Shown piece by piece: positions 55,697 to 63,541 of a stretch of 64,000 nt of DNA (its first letter is position 1; each line of letters opens with the position of its first letter). A model generated the notes under the pieces. That model saw nothing but the letters and a program-made list of their open reading frames with translations. It made no database searches and had not been told where the DNA came from. The DNA lies in assembly GCF_021390935.1 (NCBI RefSeq), contig NZ_JAJPUI010000001.1, positions 248,001-312,000 of the forward strand, written 5' to 3'. The DNA comes from Streptomyces sp. CC228A. Lineage in GTDB: Bacteria > Actinomycetota > Actinomycetes > Streptomycetales > Streptomycetaceae. A program made the translations under genes and the position numbers.

Positions 55697-56886
55697 CGGG
55701 CCGCCTCCCGCGCGGGGTCCGCGGCCTCGCGGGCCGCGAAGTCGGTGCGTACGTCCGCGAAGGCGCCGTGCAGCGCGGCGCGTTCGCGGTCGTCGGCAGC
55801 CGATCCGCCGCGCACGTGGGCCACGAAGTCCTCGGCGATCTGGTGGTCGGTGCGTCCGCGGAGCCTGCGCGCGTAGGAGAGGTGCTGCCGGTCGTCCTCG
55901 CCGCCTTCGGGTGCGAAGACGAGGCTGAGGATGTGGGGGAAGCGCCGGGCGAGGCGGGCCATGGGCTCGGCGGGCCGCACGGCATCGGTGAGGGTGGCCT
56001 CCACCCAGGCGTCCTCGTGCCGGTCGAGGGCCGGATCGTCGAGGAGGTCGGCGAGGGTGCCGCGGACACGGGCCAGCGGGCGGGGCACGGGGCAGTCGAT
56101 GCGCTCGGCGGCGATCTCCCCGGCGGGCCCGAGGTCGATGAGCCACATCGTCTTGCGGTGGCGCCACTCGGAGAAGGAGTAGGCGAGCGGAGAGCCCGAG
56201 TAGCGGACGCGCTCGGTCAGGGTCTGGCTGCCGTGCAGGTGGCCCAGGGCCACGTAGTCGACGCCGTCGAAGACGCCGGCGGGCACCGCGGCGACCCCGC
56301 CGACGGTGATGTCCCGTTCGCTGTCGCTGGGCTCGCCGCCGGCCACGAAGGCGTGGGCGAGCACGACCGAGCGGGTACCGGCCGGGCGGGTGGCCAGGTC
56401 GGCGCGGACGCGCTCCATGGCGGCGGTGAGCACCGCCTCGTGGGAGGACCTGCGGGCGCCGAGGCGCTGCCGCACGAGGGACGGCTCCAGATACGGCAGC
56501 CCGTAGAAGGCGACGTCGCCGTGCGGCGGGTCGGGCAGCACGACGGGCGTCCCGATGCCGTCGGGGTCGGTGCGCAGGTGGATGCCGGCGCGCTCCATGA
56601 GCCCGGAGCCGACGCCGAGGCGCCGCGCGGAGTCGTGGTTGCCGGAGATCATGACGGTGGGCACCCCGGCGTCGGCGAGGCGGTGCAGGGCGCGGTCGAA
56701 GAGCTCCACGGCGGCCAGCGGCGGGACGGCCCGGTCGTACACGTCCCCGGCGACGGCCACCGCGTCCACGTCGTGGTCGCGCACGGCGGCCACGAGGTGG
56801 TCGAGGAAGGCGGCCTGGGCGTCGAGGAGGCCGACGCGGTGGAACGACCGTCCCAGGTGCCAGTCCGACGTGTGCAGGAGTCTCAT
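55693..56886 (-). CDS. sbcD: SbcD, nuclease subunit of SbcCD
   Basis: A 397-residue Mre11-type phosphoesterase. The metal motifs are in order: TSDWHLGR (Asp8, His10), AGDVYDR, SGNHDSARRL, VLAHAF and LGHLHGSQ. The C-terminal part contains VRGTLADLLDD and a capping region. It overlaps sbcC by 4 bp, so the two subunits are made together. The ATG at 56886 begins directly at MRLLHTSDWH, the usual SbcD start; an in-frame start at 56976 adds 30 residues of no visible value. Confidence 0.95.
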   Translation of the reverse strand: MRLLHTSDWHLGRSFHRVGLLDAQAAFLDHLVAAVRDHDVDAVAVAGDVYDRAVPPLAAVELFDRALHRLADAGVPTVMISGNHDSARRLGVGSGLMERAGIHLRTDPDGIGTPVVLPDPPHGDVAFYGLPYLEPSLVRQRLGARRSSHEAVLTAAMERVRADLATRPAGTRSVVLAHAFVAGGEPSDSERDITVGGVAAVPAGVFDGVDYVALGHLHGSQTLTERVRYSGSPLAYSFSEWRHRKTMWLIDLGPAGEIAAERIDCPVPRPLARVRGTLADLLDDPALDRHEDAWVEATLTDAVRPAEPMARLARRFPHILSLVFAPEGGEDDRQHLSYARRLRGRTDHQIAEDFVAHVRGGSAADDRERAALHGAFADVRTDFAAREAADPAREAAR

Positions 56887-56972
56887 GATCGGTGAGGGTA
56901 GCGGGCGGGTCTGACAACGGTGGTCGGAACCGGTCGATCGGGCGCTCGCCGGGCGACCGTCCGGTCCGGCAC

Positions 56973-57599
56973 TCATGCTTCGCCGTAGGCTTCGCCCCCG
57001 AGTTCGCAGGTGGCGGTCCCGGCGGTGGCGTCGGCAAGCCAGCCGCGGAAGGCGTCCACGTCCGCCTCGGGCAGGCCGATCTCGATCCGGACCGCGTCGC
57101 CGTAGCGCACGTCGCGGACGGTCCGACCGGTGGCGCGCAGCTCGTTCTGGAGCTTCCCGGCGCGCTGGTGGTCCACGGTCACGGTGGCCAGCCGGTAGCG
57201 GCGGCGGGTGACGGTGCCGAGCGCGTCGAGCGCTTCGCCGACCACCCCGCCGTACGCGCGGATCAGACCTCCCGCGCCGAGTTTGACGCCGCCGTAGTAC
57301 CGCGTGACGACCGCCGCGACGTACCGCACGTCGCGGCGCAGGAGCATCTGGAGCATGGGGACGCCCGCGGTGCCGCCGGGTTCGCCGTCGTCGGACGCCT
57401 TCTGTACCGAAGCATCGGCTCCGACGACGTAGGCGTAGCAGTTGTGGGTGGCGGTCGGGTGCTCCTTGCGGATGCGGGCGACGAACTCCTGGGCCTCCCG
57501 CTCCGTCGCCGCGGGGGCGAGCGCGCAGATGAAGCGCGAGCGGGTGATCTCGGTCTCGTGCACGCCCTCGCGCGCCACCGTCAGGTACTGCTCCAGCAT
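56973..57599 (-). CDS. YigZ/IMPACT family protein
   Basis: A 208-residue protein of the UPF0029 (YigZ, IMPACT-like) family. SRFICALAPAATEREAQEFV, ATHNCYAYVVG and SDDGEPGGTAGVPMLQ are the family core, followed by VVTRYYGGVKLGAGGLIRAY; the C-terminal domain of about 70 residues is an EF-G-like fold. The molecular role in bacteria is unclear; the eukaryotic relative affects translation control. It stands 86 bp upstream of sbcD on the same strand. Confidence 0.92.
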   Translation of the reverse strand: MLEQYLTVAREGVHETEITRSRFICALAPAATEREAQEFVARIRKEHPTATHNCYAYVVGADASVQKASDDGEPGGTAGVPMLQMLLRRDVRYVAAVVTRYYGGVKLGAGGLIRAYGGVVGEALDALGTVTRRRYRLATVTVDHQRAGKLQNELRATGRTVRDVRYGDAVRIEIGLPEADVDAFRGWLADATAGTATCELGGEAYGEA

Positions 57600-57623
57600 C
57601 CGGCCACCCTAAACCCGTGCGTT

Positions 57624-58037
57624 CTACGGCCCTCCCGCGGCGTCCGCCGCCGCCTGCTCGTCGAGGCGCCGGCGGGCCTCGTCCCAGGCGACCGGCAGGT
57701 CCTCGGCGGTCGCCTCCCAGAAGGTGAAGGTGGAGGCGCGCATGGCCGGGCGGAGGTCCCGCATGATGCCGCGGTGCGGCTCCGTGCGGGCGTAGGCGTG
57801 GAGGGCGTCGAGGTCCCGCCAGGCGGAGAGGGTGTGGAAGGTGCGCCGGAAGGGCTGCGCGACGAGGGAGGCGCCGTAGGCGCCGGGCGCCCGCTTCACC
57901 TGCCGCCAGGCGGCGAGCGACTTCCGGAGGAAGCCCGGCACGTCCCCGAGCGTGCGGACCTCGAAGCGGGAGGCCATGACGACGACCGGGGCGTTCGGCG
58001 GAGCGGGGTGCGGTGCGGTCCAGGGCAGTGCGGGCAT
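57624..58037 (-). CDS. DUF3291-like protein
   Basis: A 137-residue protein resembling the DUF3291/monooxygenase-like dimeric barrel family. MASRFEVRTLGDVPGFLRKS, FHTLSAWRDLDALHAYARTE and a final TFWEATAEDLPVAWDEAR match the usual order. It may bind a small aromatic or haem-like ligand, but no function is proven. The ATG at 58037 has GGGAGCC upstream. A perfect 21-bp inverted repeat begins 15 bp upstream, so it is probably under tight repressor control. It ends 24 bp after the YigZ start. Confidence 0.75.
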   Translation of the reverse strand: MPALPWTAPHPAPPNAPVVVMASRFEVRTLGDVPGFLRKSLAAWRQVKRAPGAYGASLVAQPFRRTFHTLSAWRDLDALHAYARTEPHRGIMRDLRPAMRASTFTFWEATAEDLPVAWDEARRRLDEQAAADAAGGP

Positions 58038-58051
58038 GCCGGGGCTCCCTT

Positions 58052-58099
58052 GTATGGATAGTGGCACTATCTGTTTCTAGATAGTGCCACTATCCATAC
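58052..58099. promoter_or_regulatory. Perfect 21-bp inverted repeat, double operator
   Basis: Arms at 58052-58072 and 58079-58099 are exact complements around the 6-nt loop GTTTCT. Each arm contains GATAGTG S CACTATC, itself a 15-bp palindrome, so two identical 15-bp operator-like sites lie about 25 bp apart. The element is AT-rich in a very GC-rich genome and sits between the DUF3291-like gene and the CoA-binding gene. It looks like a TetR- or PadR-type operator, but could fold as a terminator. The repressor is not encoded next to it. Confidence 0.75.
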
Positions 58100-58281
58100 G
58101 TGGGGCCAAGCCCTTTCCGCCCCGTGCCGACGGCACCCGTCACCGGCGAGACGCGCCGACGCGTGCGTACGCGGGTGAGCGCACAAGGAATGCGCCACGG
58201 GAGGGGGTGGTTGGCCTGGACGGAAGATCAGAGACGAGGAACCGTGGCCGGGCGGCGCCCCGGCCGTACAGGAGGCGACCT

Positions 58282-58716
58282 ATGTCGACGCGCGCAGAGA
58301 GGGGCGCCGGGACCGGCGACCGGGAGACGGTGCGCAGGATCCTCAAGGAGCTCGGGGACACCTGGGCCGTCGTGGGGTTGTCCGAGAACCGCGCCCGCGC
58401 GGCGTACGGCGTCGCACAGCTCCTCCAGACGCTCGGCAAGCGGATCGTGCCCGTGCACCCGAAGGCCGAGACCGTGCTCGGTGAGCAGGGGTACGCGTCG
58501 CTGGCCGACATCCCCTTCCCCGTGGACGTGGTGGACGTGTTCGTACGCAGCGAGCTGGCGGGCGCGGTGGCCGACGAGGCCGTGGCGAAGGGCGCCAAGG
58601 CCGTCTGGTTCCAGCTCGGCGTCGTGGACGACGACGCCTACGCGCGAACGCGGGCGGCGGGCCTGGACATGGTGATGGACCGCTTCCCCGCCATCGAGGT
58701 CAGGCATCTGGACTGA
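58282..58716 (+). CDS. CoA-binding domain protein (YccU-like)
   Basis: A 144-residue CoA_binding_2 protein. It begins with the Rossmann-like TWAVVGLSENRARAAYGVAQ, continues with KRIVPVHPKAETVLGEQGYA, and ends with AKAVWFQLGVVDDDAYARTR and VMDRFPAIEVRHL. It should bind CoA or acyl-CoA; the role is unknown. I chose the ATG at 58282 because GGAGG lies 7 bp upstream and the domain begins soon after; an in-frame start at 58084 lies inside the inverted repeat and reads an Arg-rich stretch. Confidence 0.88.
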   Translation: MSTRAERGAGTGDRETVRRILKELGDTWAVVGLSENRARAAYGVAQLLQTLGKRIVPVHPKAETVLGEQGYASLADIPFPVDVVDVFVRSELAGAVADEAVAKGAKAVWFQLGVVDDDAYARTRAAGLDMVMDRFPAIEVRHLD

Positions 58717-59025
58717 AGCGCCGCCGCCGGACCGAGGCGCCCCCGCACCGGCGGCCCGGAGCGGGCCCGGCGCCGGATGCCGCAGGCGCACCCCGTCCGG
58801 ACGCCCGTGAGCCGGTCCCCGCCCGTCCCTCCCGCCTCCTGAAGCCCGTGGGCCGCAGCCCGTATCCCGGTGCCGCCCGCCGCGCCCCGGCACCCGTGCG
58901 CGCCCGTCCACTGCGGCGCGCCGCACGATCGGCCACAGCCGGCGAGCGCCCGACCGCCCTGGCGCCCGGTGCGGTCGGGCGCGGAGGCGGCCCCGGCGGG
59001 CCCGGTACGGTCGGCGGACCGCCGG
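58717..59025. other. GC-rich gap between converging genes
   Basis: 309 bp between the CoA-binding gene and the end of the transferase gene. I see no gene and no hairpin that stands out. Confidence 0.4.
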
Positions 59026-59805
59026 TCAGGTCCGGGCCGCCCCAGGGGCCCGGTGCGGCCGGGCCTGCTGCTCCCAGGCGGCGAGCGCGGCCAGCTGGGC
59101 GGCCGTCACATGCTCGGGTATCGGCTCGGGGGCGGGTGTGCGCAGCGGCGGCTGCCAGCCGTTGAGGGCGTCCCAGCGCCGTACGACACGGGCCGGGGCC
59201 CCGGCCACCACCGCGTGGTCGGGCACCTCCCCCCGCACCACGGCTCCGGCCGCCACCACGACGTTGCGGCCGAGCCGCGCGCCGGGGAGGATCACCGCGC
59301 CGGTGCCGAGCCAGCAGCCGGGGCCGATCTCGACCGGGGCCGAGCGGGGCCACTGCCGGCCTATGGGCTCGTCCGGGTCGTCGTAGCTGTGGTTCGTCGA
59401 GGTGATGTAGACGTAGGGGCCGCAGAACGTGTCGGCACCGATCACGACCGGCGCGTCCGCGACGACGTGGCTGCCGCGCCCCAGGACGACGCCGTTGCCG
59501 AGCGTCACCACCGGATCGGGGCCCAGGTCCAGCCCGGGGAGCATCCCGGCGCTGAGCGTGACCTGCTCGCCGATGATGCAGCACTCCCCCAGCTCGATCC
59601 ACTGCTCGCCGAACACGGCCCCCTGGGGGAAGGCCAGCTTCGTGCCCGCGCCGATGCGCCGGAACCGCAGCGGTCCCGGACGCTCCGCCGTCACCGCTCC
59701 GGTCTCCTGCACCCACCGCCAGCCGCGGTGCACCGCGCGGGACAGGGTGCGGCGGCGCCAGGCGGCGAGCTTCGCGGAGGAGAACACGTTTCTGTTCCTG
59801 GGCAC
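59026..59805 (-). CDS. Hexapeptide-repeat acyltransferase (WbbJ-like)
   Basis: A 259-residue left-handed beta-helix transferase. Hexapeptide turns run from about 95 to 205 (VTLGNGVVLGRGSHVVADAP, GADTFCGPYVYITSTNH, IGPGCWLGTGAVILPGARLG, NVVVAAGAVVRGEVPDH). The catalytic His is in TSTNHSYDDP. It is close to the maltose/galactoside acetyltransferase and WbbJ group, so it should acylate a sugar. The GTG at 59805 lies 6 bp after a -10 TACGGT, indicating a leaderless mRNA; an upstream GTG at 59868 would include the promoter. It is divergent from a second beta-helix protein gene. Confidence 0.88.
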   Translation of the reverse strand: MPRNRNVFSSAKLAAWRRRTLSRAVHRGWRWVQETGAVTAERPGPLRFRRIGAGTKLAFPQGAVFGEQWIELGECCIIGEQVTLSAGMLPGLDLGPDPVVTLGNGVVLGRGSHVVADAPVVIGADTFCGPYVYITSTNHSYDDPDEPIGRQWPRSAPVEIGPGCWLGTGAVILPGARLGRNVVVAAGAVVRGEVPDHAVVAGAPARVVRRWDALNGWQPPLRTPAPEPIPEHVTAAQLAALAAWEQQARPHRAPGAART

Positions 59806-59811
59806 CCGGAC

Positions 59812-59841
59812 ACCGTAATGGGCCCGATCATCGCTGGTCAG
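59812..59841 (-). promoter_or_regulatory. Leaderless promoter of the hexapeptide transferase
   Basis: -35 CTGACC (59836-59841), 18 bp, -10 TACGGT (59812-59817) on the minus strand. The GTG start follows 6 bp later. Confidence 0.5.
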
Positions 59842-59948
59842 GCCACGGAGTTGTGATGTTCGCCCCACCGCAGGGGCGGCACGGCGGGTGGCATACGGTT
59901 CGGTCTGGCGCGACGAGGTGGCGCGAGCTCGAGGAGCTGAGGCCGACG

Positions 59949-60479
59949 ATGACGGAACGACCGCTGATCGCCGCGGTGGGCGGCAAGGAGCCGCAGGTGG
60001 ACGAGGGCGCCTACGCCGCGCCGACGTCCGTCGTGGTGGGCGAGGTGACGCTGGCCCGCGGTGCGAGCGTCTGGTACCACGCCGTGCTGCGCGCCGACTG
60101 CGGGCCGATCACCCTGGGCGAGAACAGCAACATCCAGGACAACTGCACCGTCCACGTGGACCCGGGATTCCCGGTCACGGTGGGCGCGGGGGTGTCCGTC
60201 GGCCACAACGCGGTCCTGCACGGCTGCACCGTCGAGGACGACGTGCTGGTCGGCATGGGGGCCACGGTCCTCAACGGCGCCCACATCGGTGCGGGCTCCC
60301 TGATCGCCGCGCAGGCTCTGGTCCCGCAGGGGATGCGGGTCCCGCCCGGGTCGCTGGTGGCGGGGGTGCCGGCCAGGGTCAAGCGGGAGCTGACCGAGGA
60401 GGAGCGCGAGGGCATCCGGCTGAACGCGGCGATGTACGGGGAGCTCGCCCGCGCCCACCGGGAGGCCCACGCCTCCTGA
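59949..60479 (+). CDS. Gamma-class carbonic anhydrase family protein
   Basis: A 176-residue beta-helix protein of the gamma carbonic anhydrase/CaiE-PaaY family. The three zinc ligands are His69, His86 and His91 (NCTVHVDPG, SVGHNAVLHG), and the conserved Arg48, Asp50 and Gln63 are present (LRAD, NIQDNC). It lacks the acidic loop of archaeal Cam, so activity may be low or different. GAGG lies 9 bp before the ATG at 59949. It is divergent from the hexapeptide transferase. Confidence 0.9.
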   Translation: MTERPLIAAVGGKEPQVDEGAYAAPTSVVVGEVTLARGASVWYHAVLRADCGPITLGENSNIQDNCTVHVDPGFPVTVGAGVSVGHNAVLHGCTVEDDVLVGMGATVLNGAHIGAGSLIAAQALVPQGMRVPPGSLVAGVPARVKRELTEEEREGIRLNAAMYGELARAHREAHAS

Positions 60480-60692
60480 GGCGCACCCCGGGGCCCGCCG
60501 AGCGGGCGGACGCGCACTCCCCGGCACGCCCACGGCCGCACGGGCCGGACCTGCGGCACGGTGGGCCCCCGCGGCCGTACGCGGCCGACCGCCGGTCGCA
60601 CGCCGCGGGCCCGCGGCCGCATGCGGCAGTCCGACGGACCGCCCGGCGCCCGGCGGCTGCCAGGGCCGGCGCCGCGAGCCGGCGCGGTCGGG

Positions 60693-61457
60693 TCAGTCGG
60701 TGCCGACGGCCGCGGGGACGCGCTCACCGCCCGAGGCGCTGCCGTCCGCGGCATCGCCCGAGGGAGCCGTGGCCCCGGGGGCGGGCGCTGCCGGCGACGG
60801 ACTGCCGGCCGCTGGGACGGACACCGCCGCGGCAGGCTCCGCCTCCGCCGCGGCCGCGGCCTTCTTGGCCCGGTGCTTGAGCACCAGCACCGACGTGAGC
60901 CCGACCGCCACCGCCAGTACGAGGCCGAGCCAGGAGAACTGCTTCAGCCAGGCTTCGGCGACGACTCCGACCGAGTAGACGACGGCGGTCGTGCCGCCCG
61001 CCCACAGGATGCCGCCGAGGACGTTGGCGAGGAGGAACTTCCCGTACGGCATGCGGAGCACCCCGGCCAGCGGGCCCGCGAAGATCCGCAGCAGGGCGAC
61101 GAAGCGGCCGAAGAAGACGGCCCACACGCCCCACCTCTCGAAGGACCGCTCGGCCATCGCGATGTTGGCCTCGCCGAAGTGCCTGGGGAACCTGGCGCCC
61201 AACCGGGCGAGCAGCGGACGCCCGCCCTTGCGGCCGATGGCGTAGCCGATCGAGTCGCCGATGATCGCCCCGGCCGTCGCGCAGGCGCCGAGCACATACG
61301 GGTTGATGTCGCCGTGCTGGGAGGCGAGGAGGGCGGAGCTGACCAGGACGATCTCTCCGGGCAGGGGGACCCCCAGGCTCTCCAGTCCGATCACCGCGCC
61401 CACCAGGACGTAGATGGTGAGCGGGGGGACGGTCTCCAGCCACTCCTGGACGTGCAA
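60693..61457 (-). CDS. DedA family membrane protein
   Basis: A 254-residue DedA (SNARE-associated/VTT) protein, a likely undecaprenyl phosphate or lipid flippase. The domain runs about 15-180: GVPLPGEIVLVSSALLASQ, GDSIGYAIGRKGG, FFGRFVALLRIFAGPLAGVL and FLLANVLGGILWAG. A Lys-rich segment and an Ala/Pro tail follow. The start is TTG at 61457 with GGAGGA 7 bp upstream; in-frame starts farther up add Pro/Arg low-complexity sequence. Five to six membrane helices are visible. Confidence 0.9.
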   Translation of the reverse strand: MHVQEWLETVPPLTIYVLVGAVIGLESLGVPLPGEIVLVSSALLASQHGDINPYVLGACATAGAIIGDSIGYAIGRKGGRPLLARLGARFPRHFGEANIAMAERSFERWGVWAVFFGRFVALLRIFAGPLAGVLRMPYGKFLLANVLGGILWAGGTTAVVYSVGVVAEAWLKQFSWLGLVLAVAVGLTSVLVLKHRAKKAAAAAEAEPAAAVSVPAAGSPSPAAPAPGATAPSGDAADGSASGGERVPAAVGTD

Positions 61458-61805
61458 CGCCGGTTCCTCCGTGTCTGTGTGCTGCGGGATGGGGTGAAGC
61501 CGATGTGGTCCATGCGGCGCGGGAGCCGCAGCCGGCCGTGCGCGCAAGGCAGGTCGGGAGGCCGCCCGGCCGCCGACGGCGCCGGGCGCGGCGCGTACCA
61601 GGGCCGGGACCATCAACATCCTGATCAGGATCACGATCAGGATCAGGATCACCGGGGAAGACGGGCGGAGGACCGCCGGGGTTGCCCGCACCGCCGAACG
61701 CACCTGCCCCCGTCACCGGCGGGAAGCGGTGGCGGGGGCAGGCGGGGCGCGTCGTGGCGCAGCCGGTCGGCGGAGGGTCCGGCCGAGGGGCGGACCCGGC
61801 GGGTG
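61458..61805. repeat. Gap with a GATCAN hexanucleotide repeat
   Basis: Five units of GATCAG or GATCAC run from 61623 to 61652. The area around 61610-61660 is less GC-rich. The rest of the gap is GC-rich with no gene. Promoter elements for the TTG-started DedA gene must lie here. Confidence 0.5.
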
Positions 61806-62258
61806 TCAGGAGGTCGGGCGCAGCGTCCAGGTGATGACCATCTCGCCCGTCACCGCGCCGTCCTCCCGGGTGATCGCGATGTTCACGGGGAACTCGGGGC
61901 GCTGCCCGGCGTCCAGTTCGGCGATGACCTCGTCCCGGGTGCGGCCCAGGGTGGCGGTGGCGGTGACGACGCCCATCGCCAGCTTCTTGTAGGCGATCTC
62001 GGCCTTGACGGCGAGCGGCACGGCCCGGCCCATCTGGTCGCCGAAGGCACCGATGACGATGGCGCCGCTGGCGGACTCGCCGAGAGTGAACATCGCGCCG
62101 GCGTGCGGGCCGCCGACGTGGTTGTGGAAGTCCTTCTGGTCGGGCAGGCGCAGCACCGCGCGGTCTGCGGTCGCCTCGACGACGTCCAGGTTCAGGGTCT
62201 TGGCCATGGGCACCGTGGCCAGCAGCATCTCGCCGATGTTCGGCAGCGTCTCGGACAT
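61806..62258 (-). CDS. DUF4442/PaaI-like thioesterase
   Basis: A 150-residue hotdog-fold protein. HNHVGGPHAGAMFTLGESAS is the thioesterase core with the catalytic-type acidic residue in GESA; AEIAYKKLAMGVVTATA and the final MVITWTLRP complete the fold. It should hydrolyse an acyl-CoA, with the substrate unknown. It is monocistronic and ends 349 bp downstream of the DedA start region. Confidence 0.88.
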   Translation of the reverse strand: MSETLPNIGEMLLATVPMAKTLNLDVVEATADRAVLRLPDQKDFHNHVGGPHAGAMFTLGESASGAIVIGAFGDQMGRAVPLAVKAEIAYKKLAMGVVTATATLGRTRDEVIAELDAGQRPEFPVNIAITREDGAVTGEMVITWTLRPTS

Positions 62259-62363
62259 GCGCCGAAGTTACCAGGCGGTAGCATCCGTGCGTAACCCTGT
62301 GCCGTACAGGTGACCGGGGGCGGCCGTGGCACGCGTCACCCCGCCCCTCTATGGTTACTGGCC

Positions 62364-63416
62364 ATGTGGCCAGGACAGCAGCCGCCCGGGGGCGAGCAGA
62401 ACCCGCAGGACCAGAACGCGCCGAATCCGTACCAGCAGCAGGGGTACCAGCAGCCGAACCCTTACCAGCAGCAGCCGGGGTACCAGCAGCCTGGCCACCC
62501 TCAGCAGCCGGGTTACGGCCAGCCGAACCCTTACCAGCAGCCCACCGTCCCGCAGTACGCCGTGCCCGGCCAGCCGCCCGCCGCGGCCGCGCCGCCGGCG
62601 TCCGGCAGCCGCAGGACGACGGTGGTCGTCGCGACCGTGTCCGCCCTGGCCGTCCTGACCACCGCCGGAGTCACCGGCTATGTGGTGCTGGGCGACGACG
62701 GGAAGGAGTCGGTCGCCAAGCCCGACGCCAAGCCCGCGGCGAGCGTCTCCGCTCCGGCGGCCGACCCGTCGCCCTCCGCCGTCGACAACCCCCGTGCGGG
62801 CAACGGCGCGGCACAGCCGACCATCCCCGGCTGGAAGGTCGTCTACAACCCCAAGTACGGCACGCTGTTCGACGTTCCGGCCGACTGGGAGGTCAGCGGC
62901 TCGGGCGTCATGCACATCGTGACGGACGAGAAGGAGGGCGGCGCCGCCGCCTTCAACGTCATGTCGGCACCGGCGTACTACAAGAGCGAATGGTGCTCGT
63001 ACGACGCCGAGAAGGACGGCACACCCGACACATGGGGGCTGGCCTCGACCGGTACCAAGGGCGCCCAGGGCGCCAAGGACACCGGCAACGCCGCGCTGAA
63101 CGAGGCCGGCACCTGGGCCTGGTCGCAGGCGCAGGACGAGCCCAAGGAGAAGGTCAAGCTCGGCAAGCCGGCCCCGTACACCACCAAGTCCGGACTCACG
63201 GGCCACGTGGCGACGGCGAAGACCGAGAACACCAAGCACGAGCACAAGTGCGACACGGAGACCAAGGCCATCGCGTTCTCCTTCAAGAACGCCAAGGGCG
63301 ACTTCTCCACCTGGTGCCTCTACGGCCCGACGGGCGTCAAGGACGAGCTCCCGGAGGCCACGATCCAGAAGATCCTGAGCACCGTGCGCCTCGCTGACGA
63401 GCAGCCGAAGCAGTAG
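62364..63416 (+). CDS. Membrane-anchored protein with Q/P/Y-rich N-terminus
   Basis: A 350-residue protein. Residues 1-75 are cytosolic and built from repeats such as NPYQQQGYQQP and PGYQQPGHPQQP. A membrane helix follows at about 90-115 (VVVATVSALAVLTTAGVTGY), then a Ala/Pro/Ser linker and an extracellular domain of about 200 residues with three Cys (SEWCSYDAE, HKCDTET, WCLYGP). Similar proteins are frequent in Streptomyces and are of unknown function. The ATG at 62364 is 8 bp after a -10 like TATGGT (62350-62355), suggesting a leaderless mRNA. A hairpin follows the stop. Confidence 0.82.
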   Translation: MWPGQQPPGGEQNPQDQNAPNPYQQQGYQQPNPYQQQPGYQQPGHPQQPGYGQPNPYQQPTVPQYAVPGQPPAAAAPPASGSRRTTVVVATVSALAVLTTAGVTGYVVLGDDGKESVAKPDAKPAASVSAPAADPSPSAVDNPRAGNGAAQPTIPGWKVVYNPKYGTLFDVPADWEVSGSGVMHIVTDEKEGGAAAFNVMSAPAYYKSEWCSYDAEKDGTPDTWGLASTGTKGAQGAKDTGNAALNEAGTWAWSQAQDEPKEKVKLGKPAPYTTKSGLTGHVATAKTENTKHEHKCDTETKAIAFSFKNAKGDFSTWCLYGPTGVKDELPEATIQKILSTVRLADEQPKQ

Positions 63417-63447
63417 GCCGCCCGCTCGGACGGCCCGGGCGGGCGGC
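63417..63447 (+). terminator. Hairpin after the Q/P/Y-rich protein gene
   Basis: GCCGCCCGC and its complement enclose a 13-nt loop right after the stop codon. It is a plausible intrinsic terminator for the genus. Confidence 0.45.
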
Positions 63448-63541
63448 GGCCGAAGGCCGGAGCGGAGGGGACCGGCCGGGGTTCGCCGTCTGACGGGCAA
63501 TCCGTTTGGCGGCGGGCCCCCGCACAGGCGATAGTCCGCAT

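Noticed and set aside
58038..58281. Starts at 58067 (minus) and 58084 (plus), both reading MPLSI
   Set aside because: The symmetry comes from the inverted repeat; both neighbours have better starts with ribosome sites inside.
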